DNA of 64,000 nt from JAEYOM01 sp036260935 (lineage in GTDB: Bacteria; Bacillota; Clostridia; Acetivibrionales; DTU013). A program made the position numbers and the translations under genes. Each line of letters starts with the position of its first letter. The stretch's first letter is position 1. The DNA lies in assembly GCA_036260935.1 (NCBI GenBank), contig DATALQ010000042.1, forward strand, positions 43,468-107,467, written 5' to 3'. The notes under the pieces are model-generated. The model saw only the letters and a program-made list of their open reading frames with translations, did no database searches and was not told the DNA's origin. Below, in pieces: positions 25,639 through 32,679 of the stretch.

Positions 25639-26739
25639 TTACAATTTTGAAAGGTAGGAAATTGTAACACTCGTCCCCTTGCCGGCTTCGGATTCGATGC
25701 TGAGAGTATGCCCGAGCTTCCGGGCCGCGACAGAGCAGATATAGAGGCCGATCCCTGTGGCATTCCGGTTTTTTCTGCCATTTTCGCCTGTAAAGAAAGG
25801 TTCGAATACCTTGCTCATATCATAGGAAGGAATTCCGATGCCTTCATCCCGTATGGTTAAAGTGGTCATTTCCTTTTGTTTCTTTATAATGAAGCGGATA
25901 TTTTTGCTTCTTTCATCAATGCCGGAGTATTTGATAGCATTTGACACGAGCTGGTCTATGATCAGTTCGTTCCACTTGCGGTCCGTAAGTATGGGTACAG
26001 TGTCCTCAGTGCATTCGAGCCGGGGAAAGACATTATTGTAGATGAACTGATTCTTCCTGCCGTTGATGATACTTCTGACGGAAGCAACCAGGTCGACGGA
26101 CTCAGGAACATAATCGCTCGTAAAATCCTCCAACCGGAGAATATTTAACACCTGTTCGAGAATGTTGTTCAGCTTCGTATTCTCTTCATTCAGGTTGGAC
26201 AGCATCTCCATGGCGCCTGTATCTATGCCCGAACCCAAGCCTGCATCCAAGCCTGCTTCCCCACCGGTGTCTGCACTGCCGTCTCCGTCGGCATCGAACT
26301 CACCCTTGTTTTCAAGCCCTCTCCTGATAATCAGATCCATTACGGATACAGGTGTTTTCATGTTATGTATCCATTGTGAAATAAAATGTCTTTGATCTTT
26401 GTTCGAACTGTATATCTCCGTTATTTGCCGCAGGTATTTCCGGTGAATGTGTTCGATGGCTTCGGCCGCTTCCTTTTGCTCGCTCGTCACCGGCTGCAGT
26501 TCGTAGGAGACATTTTCTGCGCACCTCTGTAAATTCAGGGTGAACCTGTAATATCGGAACCATTCTATGTTAATCAGAATAAGGAATATCAACAGCGACA
26601 GTACTACAGGGTATAAAATCTCTGCTTGTCCGTTGGCAGACAGGGTATAGAACAGTATGAGCAGGAAGGTGTCTGCAAAAAAGCCTGTAATTATTACCGA
26701 TTTATCCCGGATAAAGCTAAAGAATATTTTTCTGGTCAT
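25639..26739 (-). CDS. BceS-like intramembrane-sensing histidine kinase with acidic insertion
   Basis: A 366-residue kinase with two membrane helices near the N-terminus (about residues 12-55) and almost no extracellular loop, typical of kinases that sense through a Bce transporter. The H box is HFISQWIHNMKTPVSVMDLII. The catalytic domain has IDQLVSNAIKYS, DEGIGIP and TGIGLYIC. Between H box and catalytic domain is an unusual stretch of about 30 residues rich in Gly and Asp (DADGDGSADTGG and GLDAGLGSGIDTG), not usual in the family. ATG 26739 follows AAGGGAG. Confidence 0.9.
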   Translation of the reverse strand: MTRKIFFSFIRDKSVIITGFFADTFLLILFYTLSANGQAEILYPVVLSLLIFLILINIEWFRYYRFTLNLQRCAENVSYELQPVTSEQKEAAEAIEHIHRKYLRQITEIYSSNKDQRHFISQWIHNMKTPVSVMDLIIRRGLENKGEFDADGDGSADTGGEAGLDAGLGSGIDTGAMEMLSNLNEENTKLNNILEQVLNILRLEDFTSDYVPESVDLVASVRSIINGRKNQFIYNNVFPRLECTEDTVPILTDRKWNELIIDQLVSNAIKYSGIDERSKNIRFIIKKQKEMTTLTIRDEGIGIPSYDMSKVFEPFFTGENGRKNRNATGIGLYICSVAARKLGHTLSIESEAGKGTSVTISYLSKL

Positions 26740-26806
26740 TTTATACTCCCTTTTACCACATCTGCAGGCAGCCAAAGGCGGACAACCCATTCTCGTCCGG
26801 GTACGT

Positions 26807-27511
26807 CTACAGGGGATCACCATTAAGCATCGAGGAGTCAAAAATATATCCGGCTCCTCTTTTTGTCCTGATAATTTCATTCAGTCCCAAGTCTGACAGT
26901 ATCGATCTGATCCGTGTAACATTGACCGTCAATGTATTATCGTCTACAAAAGTGCTTTCATCCCACAACTCCTGCAGCAATTCTTCCCGGGAAACAATCC
27001 TGTCCCTGTTTTCCATGAGCTTGCGGATCAGCTTGAATTCATTTTTACTGAGTTCTGTAATCCGTCCATTCCAATAAAGCCTGAAGCTGCCCTCATCAAG
27101 TGAAAAACCGTTGATACCAGGATTTTCTCCCGAATTGCGGGAATATTCACCGCTGGACCGGCGCAGCAGCGCCTTTACCTTTGACAGCAGGATAGCCGTA
27201 TTCAGGGGCTTGACAATATAATCGTCCGCGCCGCATTCCATCCCCAATATCTGTTCCATATCTTCGGACCTTGCCGATATAATGATGATAGGCACATGAG
27301 ATTTGCGTCGGATTGCTTTGCACACGTAGTAGCCGTCCAGGTACGGAAGATTTATATCAAGCAGTACCAGATCCGGTTTTGCCGCTTCAAATTCACCATC
27401 GATATCCTTGAAATCCGTTATGGTCGTGATGTAGTATTCATACCTTTCAAGATACGCCTTCAGAAGTTCCTGCAGTTTTACATCGTCCTCAATAATCAGG
27501 AGCTTGTACAT
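26807..27511 (-). CDS. BceR-like OmpR-family response regulator
   Basis: A 234-residue regulator with a receiver (LLIIEDDVKLQELL, LVLLDINLPYLDG, VKPLN) and a winged-helix DNA-binding domain (ELSKNEFKLIRKLMENRDRIVSREELLQELWD ending in RTKRGAGYIF). It precedes the kinase by 67 nt and completes the regulator-kinase-ATPase-permease order of a Bce module. Expected targets are the transporter genes downstream. Confidence 0.92.
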   Translation of the reverse strand: MYKLLIIEDDVKLQELLKAYLERYEYYITTITDFKDIDGEFEAAKPDLVLLDINLPYLDGYYVCKAIRRKSHVPIIIISARSEDMEQILGMECGADDYIVKPLNTAILLSKVKALLRRSSGEYSRNSGENPGINGFSLDEGSFRLYWNGRITELSKNEFKLIRKLMENRDRIVSREELLQELWDESTFVDDNTLTVNVTRIRSILSDLGLNEIIRTKRGAGYIFDSSMLNGDPL

Positions 27512-27575
27512 TTATTACCCCACAGAATGCCATATTTTCATACTATTATATAACGTTTGCACGAAAAAACAAAGA

Positions 27576-27614
27576 GGGTTCAAGTCACTGGCTGCGCACC
27601 AAAAGGCCTTCACG
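27576..27614 (+). repeat. diverged tRNA-Lys 3' end plus terminator arm
   Basis: GGGTTCAAGTCACTGGCTGC then GCACCAAAAGGCCTTCAC aligns with the tRNA-Lys T arm, acceptor end and first terminator arm at 20836-20873 with about seven substitutions. It is the farthest copy and marks the end of the Bce module. Confidence 0.65.
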
Positions 27615-27641
27615 GAACGCACGGAACACACAGAGCTTTTC

Positions 27642-28007
27642 ATGCGCAACGTTACTTCCATATTATGCCGTTATATGATATACTACTCCCTGCTGCCATT
27701 TATCGACAGTGTCTTGCCTTATATGCTGTTCGGTAACGAGAACTTCAATCACGATGCTTATCCCGGCATAATTGACAATTATAAGCAGTGGCTTGAATTA
27801 AATGGTGTGGATGCGGAGACTCCCATCGAAAGGGTGGTATGGGAAAAAGGCCAGCTTGTAAAGATTAAGCTGCCGCTTATTGCAGCCCGGCCCAGAACAG
27901 TTGAGCAGTATCGTACCGAGTTGAGTACAGCAGGTTTTGAGTTTATTTCGCACGAATTATCAAAAGACAATCCACAAGTATCGTTCTGCGTCAGAAAGCC
28001 TGCCTGA
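27642..28007 (+). CDS. hypothetical protein, possibly a gene fragment
   Basis: About 121 residues from the ATG at 27642, with no clear ribosome site. The first 30 residues are hydrophobic; the rest is a compact alpha/beta sequence (PIERVVWEKGQLVKIKLPLIAARPRTVEQYRTEL). I do not recognise the family. The position directly after a tRNA remnant and the lack of a translation signal suggest a fragment brought along or left by a recombination event, but the frame is open and has ordinary codon use. Confidence 0.4.
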   Translation: MRNVTSILCRYMIYYSLLPFIDSVLPYMLFGNENFNHDAYPGIIDNYKQWLELNGVDAETPIERVVWEKGQLVKIKLPLIAARPRTVEQYRTELSTAGFEFISHELSKDNPQVSFCVRKPA

Positions 28008-28101
28008 GGCAATAAACAAGGTTTTATCCCTAAATAACGATTGATTTTCTAGAAGCAATAAACGCGTAAGCGAACATAAGAAGTCCATTGTGGATAAGGC
28101 C

Positions 28102-28479
28102 TCATAATAGTGAACCAATCAATATTAATAATCCAGAAACAGAAAAAATCACTGGACATAGCCTGAATGCCCAGTGGTTAATTTTAAAACCTGTCAAAAG
28201 CGATATTACTGACATAATAAAAAGCATACCTGATGAAGAAGCATACACTAACTTGGATATATAATGATTTACATCCCCAAGATGTGTAACTATCAATACC
28301 AATAAACCGATAAATATTAGTGTAACCCCTTCATTTATCCATTCCATAAATGCTATTCTTTTATTGTCGGTTGATATGTCCCCAAACCCGCCAACAACTT
28401 TTTTTGTCGGGAAAAGGTGTATAACACCCCATAGTACTACGGACAACCCACCAATGCTGATTAAAATAATATTCATCAT
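28102..28479 (-). CDS. small four-helix membrane protein
   Basis: A 125-residue protein with four hydrophobic helices (about residues 3-22, 50-68, 76-95, 104-123). No family recognised beyond a general resemblance to small uncharacterised clostridial membrane proteins. Its ATG overlaps the stop of the AbrB-like gene (ATGA), with AGGGGTG upstream, so the two are translated together and probably act together. Confidence 0.6.
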   Translation of the reverse strand: MMNIILISIGGLSVVLWGVIHLFPTKKVVGGFGDISTDNKRIAFMEWINEGVTLIFIGLLVLIVTHLGDVNHYISKLVYASSSGMLFIMSVISLLTGFKINHWAFRLCPVIFSVSGLLILIGSLL

Positions 28480-28757
28480 TCAACACCCCTATTCGAATTA
28501 TAGTAGTTATTTATTATTTCTGAAAACACATCATTCCGCATTATTGAAACAGACTCAACTTTATTGCTTTTTGTCCAGCTTATTAAGACCAGCTTTTCAC
28601 TACTTGTCAACCCGAGTTTGTCTCGAATATTTTTAGGAATAACAATTTGCCCTCGGTCATCCATTGAAATAATGGCTTCAACACAACAACTACCCCTATT
28701 TTCGTTTAATGGAAGGCAAGAACAACCTTCAACTATAACTTTACCATTATCAGCCAT
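28476..28757 (-). CDS. AbrB/SpoVT-type regulator with N-terminal cysteines
   Basis: A 93-residue protein. Residues 25-70 match the swapped-hairpin DNA-binding domain (VEAIISMDDRGQIVIPKNIRDKLGLTSSEKLVLISW). Before it lies a short tail with four cysteines (CSCLPLNENRGSCC), resembling small AbrB-like proteins of anaerobes that are found near metal or methyl-transfer genes. ATG 28757 has a perfect AAGGAGTA site; the in-frame ATG at 28778 does not. It is coupled to the downstream membrane protein. The cysteines may bind a metal; this is inference. Confidence 0.75.
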   Translation of the reverse strand: MADNGKVIVEGCSCLPLNENRGSCCVEAIISMDDRGQIVIPKNIRDKLGLTSSEKLVLISWTKSNKVESVSIMRNDVFSEIINNYYNSNRGVE

Positions 28758-28894
28758 ATTGGTACTCCTTATAATCATATATTCAGCGTTATCTGATAAT
28801 TCTGATTAATATGATTATACTGAATCTGTTCAGAAAATACAATATATTATTTTAAATACTTATATCATCAATAGAAAATGCGCTTAGATAAGGC

Positions 28895-29071
28895 CTAAGA
28901 AAAAAGTCTCCAGGGTTTTTCCCACGACGGAAGCTTTCTTATGTGCTGCTCAAAATGTGCTGCCCTGTCGAGTTCCTCCTTTGCCCATACGTTGGCGACG
29001 CCGTAGAATGAATGTGTCCTGACATTAACCCTCTGGTCTTTATTAAGCAGATGGTTTATCCTGACGATATT
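28895..29071 (-). pseudogene. C-terminal remnant of an unidentified protein
   Basis: An open stretch of 58 codons without a start (bounded upstream by TAA at 29072-29074) ends in TAG. It reads like real protein (RVNVRTHSFYGVANVWAKEE and RKLPSWEKPWRLF) with the codon use of the genome. I cannot name the family. Probably the 3' end of a gene whose 5' part was lost. Confidence 0.4.
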
Positions 29072-29459
29072 TTATTTATGTGGTAAATGTCAGTCTGTAA
29101 CGCCGGGCAAAACCCGCAGCATTATCATTGTGTAAGGGAGAGCCAGTATGAGCATTATATCCTTGAGCATGATCACATAGAACAAAGAAAAACACCTTCC
29201 GAGGTGCTCGTGAATGGCTTGAAATATTGAAACACCGGCATTTGTGAAATGCTATGGACGATATTACTATGACTTATGTGTCAGATTGGTAGGATTAAAT
29301 TCTTACTTTTCAAGAACAAATTTCAATAGTATACTGAACTTGATTACTTGTAACATTTTTCTTACTTATTTAATATTTAGGTAATTTCTCATAGGAAAAA
29401 TGCTAATTTACATATATGGATAAACCGCCTTGGTAGATATGTTTGAAGGGGTGTTACGG
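29072..29459. other. AT-rich gene-free DNA before agrA
   Basis: No convincing gene. A weak hairpin with a T run on the minus strand lies at 29191-29212 (CACCT/AGGTG). The 3' part is very AT-rich and must contain the agrA promoter; I could not define -35/-10 boxes or the LytTR-type direct repeats expected for an autoregulated AgrA. Confidence 0.5.
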
Positions 29460-30182
29460 ATGCTTTCAATTGCTATACTTGACGATAATATAAGAATGCT
29501 TGAAGAATACGAACAACTGCTGCCTGCCTGGTTTTCAAAAAACAATATCAAGGGACAAATCGTAGTTGCCACAACAGAATATAAGGAATTTCTCTCAGAG
29601 GTCTGCCGCCAGTCCGTCAATGTCTGTATAATCGATATAAACCTGCGTTCCGAGGTAAACGGCCTTTCCATTGCTAAATACCTGCGAAAAGAAAATATCC
29701 GGGCTGAAATTATTTTTTGTACCGGTATGCTGGAATTCATACAACAGGCCTTCGAAGTTAACGCATATCACTTTATAACAAAGCCTGTCGGCAGCAACCT
29801 CGAAAAATGCCTTATCAAGCTGAGCAGGGAGATCGAAGAACGTGAAAGCGATAAACGAATAATCGAAATCAAGTCCGGATCACGCATATACTACGTACCA
29901 ATGGATTCCATTACCCATGTGATGCGCGAAGGCACAAAAACAATTATATACACTGTAAACAAGGTTATTGAGGTCTACGAGAGCCTCGACTCCATTTCCT
30001 CGCGTATTAATGACAGTAAATTCATTAAATGCCACAGGGCAGTGATCATAAATAGGGATTATATAGAATATATAGACAAGAAAAATCGGACCGTGGTATT
30101 GACCAATGGGTTCAGCTGCAGGCTCGGAACTAAAAATGATTTGTTTTTCCTGCCGCAGCGAAAGGAGAAACAATTTCTATGA
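29460..30182 (+). CDS. agrA: AgrA-like LytTR response regulator
   Basis: A 240-residue regulator with a receiver domain (IAILDDNIRMLEEYEQLL, CIIDINLRSEVNG with the acceptor Asp) and a C-terminal LytTR DNA-binding domain (from about residue 140: IIEIKSGSRIYYVPMDSI ... FIKCHRAVIINRDYI). AgrA proteins are activated by the AgrC kinase and bind promoter repeats of the agr system and its targets. ATG 29460 has AAGGGGTG upstream; the longer frame to 29430 does not add conserved sequence. It overlaps agrC by 4 nt. Confidence 0.9.
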   Translation: MLSIAILDDNIRMLEEYEQLLPAWFSKNNIKGQIVVATTEYKEFLSEVCRQSVNVCIIDINLRSEVNGLSIAKYLRKENIRAEIIFCTGMLEFIQQAFEVNAYHFITKPVGSNLEKCLIKLSREIEERESDKRIIEIKSGSRIYYVPMDSITHVMREGTKTIIYTVNKVIEVYESLDSISSRINDSKFIKCHRAVIINRDYIEYIDKKNRTVVLTNGFSCRLGTKNDLFFLPQRKEKQFL

Positions 30183-31462
30183 GCTTTGATCTTATCTTAG
30201 TTAATATCGTTTCCGCATTTGTTGGAGCCCTGATAATAATCAACTTCGTAAGAAATATAGTGGAGCACGTGGTACCAAAAAACAACCGCATACTATTTAT
30301 TGTGACCTTCAGTATTATCAATGGCATCGGAGCATTTTTTCTCTCACCCTACCCTTATAAACCGATATTGTTGCTGGTATTGTCCATTGCCATCATAATG
30401 TTATTTCAAAAATGTTCCTTCATACAGGCATTTTTCACATTCACACTGTTCAGCATCGGTCTTGCGGTAGGCAATGTATTGGTACCCCTGGCATTGACTA
30501 TCTTCATACCGGACCTGTCGCTGGAGTTATACCAAAAAGCCCCGTGGCTGATGCTTATAGGCAATTTATCAGCTAATTTCACCGCTTACATTCTGCTGAG
30601 TTTTGTCAAGCCACTAAAAAAATATATCAAAATAGTAAGTCACAATAAATTCATGCTGGTCGTTACTGCCGTGACCTTCGCTGTCATTTGTTCATCCTCG
30701 GCGCTTTATTTTTATCTGCAGTCCTTTAGCCTTACGGCATATCTCATTATTGCCGCAGTATCGCTGTCCTACTGTATTTTCATAGTGATCATGTGGATCA
30801 ATACTCTCAGAAAGACCATCAGCGACGAGGATCTCTCTCAGCAGAAATTCTACAATGAATCTCTCCGCAGTACGCTCTTTGATCTGAGGAGGTTCAAGCA
30901 TGACTGGATCAATAACCTAACCGTAATAAACTCAATGCTTAAAATGGATAAAATCACAGAACTCAGGCAATATATCTCGGAATTGATCGCCCAGAATTCA
31001 GAACACGCCAGTACTGAGATCTTCAATCTGAAGAATGCCGGTTTGTTTGGAATAATTTCCTCCAAAATCAATCAGGCGCGTGAAAAAGGTGTGACTGTCG
31101 ACCTTAGCATCATAGGTGAGATCGAGAACATACCCGGCGTAAAAATATCGGAGCTTTGTGAGATTATCGGGATATTTCTCGACAATGCCATCGAAGAGGC
31201 CTGTAAATCTACCAAATCTATCGGCTTGAAAATGCAAAACGCGAATTCATATATAGAAATATCGATCTTCAACAACTGCGAAAATAAACCTGATCTTCAG
31301 ATGATAACAAAGGAAGGCTATTCTACCAAGGGTGACGGCAGAGGTATGGGCCTTGCCATCACAAAAAGAATCATTGAAAAGAATAGAAATATACTGCATA
31401 TAACAAGCTACGAGGATAACATATTTACACAAACCATAGAAATACTGAAAAGAAAGGGGTAG
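30179..31462 (+). CDS. agrC: AgrC-like peptide-sensing histidine kinase
   Basis: A 427-residue kinase with six hydrophobic helices in residues 1-200 and a GHKL-type cytoplasmic domain. The His region is RSTLFDLRRFKHDWINNLTVINSML, and the ATP-binding part has IIGIFLDNAIEEACKS and GDGRGMGLAITKRII. It should bind the cyclic peptide made from the adjacent AgrD. Coupled to agrA (ATGA overlap, site AAAGGAG). It ends on a hairpin shared with the oppositely oriented agrD. Confidence 0.92.
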   Translation: MSFDLILVNIVSAFVGALIIINFVRNIVEHVVPKNNRILFIVTFSIINGIGAFFLSPYPYKPILLLVLSIAIIMLFQKCSFIQAFFTFTLFSIGLAVGNVLVPLALTIFIPDLSLELYQKAPWLMLIGNLSANFTAYILLSFVKPLKKYIKIVSHNKFMLVVTAVTFAVICSSSALYFYLQSFSLTAYLIIAAVSLSYCIFIVIMWINTLRKTISDEDLSQQKFYNESLRSTLFDLRRFKHDWINNLTVINSMLKMDKITELRQYISELIAQNSEHASTEIFNLKNAGLFGIISSKINQAREKGVTVDLSIIGEIENIPGVKISELCEIIGIFLDNAIEEACKSTKSIGLKMQNANSYIEISIFNNCENKPDLQMITKEGYSTKGDGRGMGLAITKRIIEKNRNILHITSYEDNIFTQTIEILKRKG

Positions 31463-31478
31463 AATAACTACCCCTTTC
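31452..31478. terminator. bidirectional terminator between agrC and agrD
   Basis: GAAAGGGGTAG pairs with CTACCCCTTTC around a 5-nt loop, with A/T runs on both sides. It contains the agrC stop codon and abuts the agrD stop codon, so both converging transcripts can end here. Confidence 0.85.
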
Positions 31479-31622
31479 TTAATCTTCCCTGATCAGAGCC
31501 TTCGGACATTCTTTCTGGTGCCATGCCCAGAACCAACAGCCGTAAACCGAAACTGTAGAAGCTACAAAAACGCCGATCATCGCTGCGGAGCAAAGAAGTA
31601 CTTTCAAATAATTCTTTTTCAT
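31479..31622 (-). CDS. agrD: AgrD-like cyclic lactone autoinducer peptide precursor
   Basis: A 47-residue precursor. Residues 1-28 are an amphipathic, membrane-directed leader (MKKNYLKVLLCSAAMIG...). Then comes the signal region GCWFWAWHQ, with Cys29 as the ring-forming residue, and the acidic recognition tail ECPKALIRED, which keeps the Pro-x-x-Leu pattern of AgrD tails. By comparison with Clostridium perfringens AgrD (SACLWFT followed by HQPEEPKSL) the mature signal is probably a thiolactone closed between Cys29 and Ala33 or Trp34. The start overlaps the agrB stop (ATGA). A second cysteine in the tail (residue 39) is unusual. Confidence 0.88.
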   Translation of the reverse strand: MKKNYLKVLLCSAAMIGVFVASTVSVYGCWFWAWHQKECPKALIRED

Positions 31623-32215
31623 GCCGATGTCTCCTCTCTACCATACCTGTTTTTTGTTATTTTGTATGCGAATGGCGTCATGAAAAACGCCTGGGTAACA
31701 CATGAAAACATAATTATGTTCGACCATATCTGCGGAACGAAGTACGACGCGGTAAACAGAGCCGTCAACAGTATAAAACCGCCCACTCGAAGCTGCAACC
31801 TTTGCCTTTTGGATTTGATCGGCTTCTGCGGCAAATCTGCAGGCGCATATTTATAAGCAGTTATAAACGAGAAAATTGCTACTGGTATAAGTAGATAAAG
31901 CCTGTTTATATTACTGATATACGAAGCGGTCAAGACTCCGAATACGATGGACGTTTGGGCTATAACGCAGCCAAGATGTGTTTTCGAATGGATACCGCCC
32001 AGAAAGGTTCTTTGTATTCCGCAGATCGCTATCGTACCGAGTACATACGGCAGAATACCCAGGATGATGCCCAGGATAATCACTATACTTACTTTGATTA
32101 TCTCCGAAGCGATCATATAGACGCCGTATTCTATGACCTCCCGCCTCCCGGGATCCACATCAGGTAATGTCTCATAAATCATATCTGTCATATAATTACT
32201 GATTTTATCAAACAT
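31619..32215 (-). CDS. agrB: AgrB-like peptide-processing membrane protease
   Basis: A 198-residue integral membrane cysteine endopeptidase that cleaves the AgrD tail and forms the thiolactone. The catalytic region is RTFLGGIHSKTHLGCV, with His and Cys spaced as in the family; five to six hydrophobic helices follow. The start at 32215 is chosen because AGGTG lies 6 nt upstream; an in-frame TTG at 32233 lacks a site. It is transcribed with agrD, opposite to agrA-agrC. Confidence 0.9.
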   Translation of the reverse strand: MFDKISNYMTDMIYETLPDVDPGRREVIEYGVYMIASEIIKVSIVIILGIILGILPYVLGTIAICGIQRTFLGGIHSKTHLGCVIAQTSIVFGVLTASYISNINRLYLLIPVAIFSFITAYKYAPADLPQKPIKSKRQRLQLRVGGFILLTALFTASYFVPQIWSNIIMFSCVTQAFFMTPFAYKITKNRYGREETSA

Positions 32216-32379
32216 TTTCATCACCTGAAACAATTATACAATATAAACTTACTTGAATTTCAAATATTTGTTGAAATTATACTTTTATTAGTTGAATATA
32301 AGCTATTTTGTATACAAAAAGAAAAATACGCAATACATAAAAATCTATAACCATAATCTGGGAAATTATTTCAACATAG

Positions 32380-32408
32380 TTGACAATTTCTTCATAAGAT
32401 GATATTTT
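32380..32408 (+). promoter_or_regulatory. candidate promoter of the 79-residue protein gene
   Basis: TTGACA (32380-32385), a 17-nt spacer, and TATTTT (32403-32408), 32 nt before the ATG. Very AT-rich surroundings (32234-32439) must also hold the agrB promoter in the other direction. Confidence 0.6.
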
Positions 32409-32439
32409 ATGTGCATAAGAAATTAGCGAGGTTTGCAAT

Positions 32440-32679
32440 ATGTTGTCCGAATTAGCAGAATGCACCGTACTAATGTTAAAAGTCATACATGAGATGTATA
32501 GAAAACAAAGGATAACATACGAAGAGTTTTTAAATTACTCCGAGAATAAATTGAAATTCCTTAAAGAAAATATGCAGTACATTTCTTCCGAAACAGAAAG
32601 AAGAAATGTAGATGATATAATCTACAAATTTAATACCCTGTTATCGGACAGCAACCAGGAGACTGCTTATCTGCAGTAG
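32440..32679 (+). CDS. small helical hypothetical protein
   Basis: A 79-residue, wholly alpha-helical, charged protein (VIHEMYRKQRITYEEFLNYS, KLKFLKEN). Site GCGAGG lies 8 nt before the ATG and a promoter-like pair precedes it, so it is probably a real gene. I do not recognise the family. It is divergent from agrB and runs 13 nt into the 3' end of murG on the other strand. Confidence 0.6.
   Translation: MLSELAECTVLMLKVIHEMYRKQRITYEEFLNYSENKLKFLKENMQYISSETERRNVDDIIYKFNTLLSDSNQETAYLQ

Noticed and set aside
20785..27614. An intact prophage or integrative element at tRNA-Lys
   Set aside because: No integrase, excisionase, replication, conjugation or phage structural gene is present between the tRNA copies.
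29152..29184. Ten-codon frame with an AAGGGAG site before agrA
   Set aside because: Too short to judge and without a terminator or structure suggesting attenuation; likely chance.
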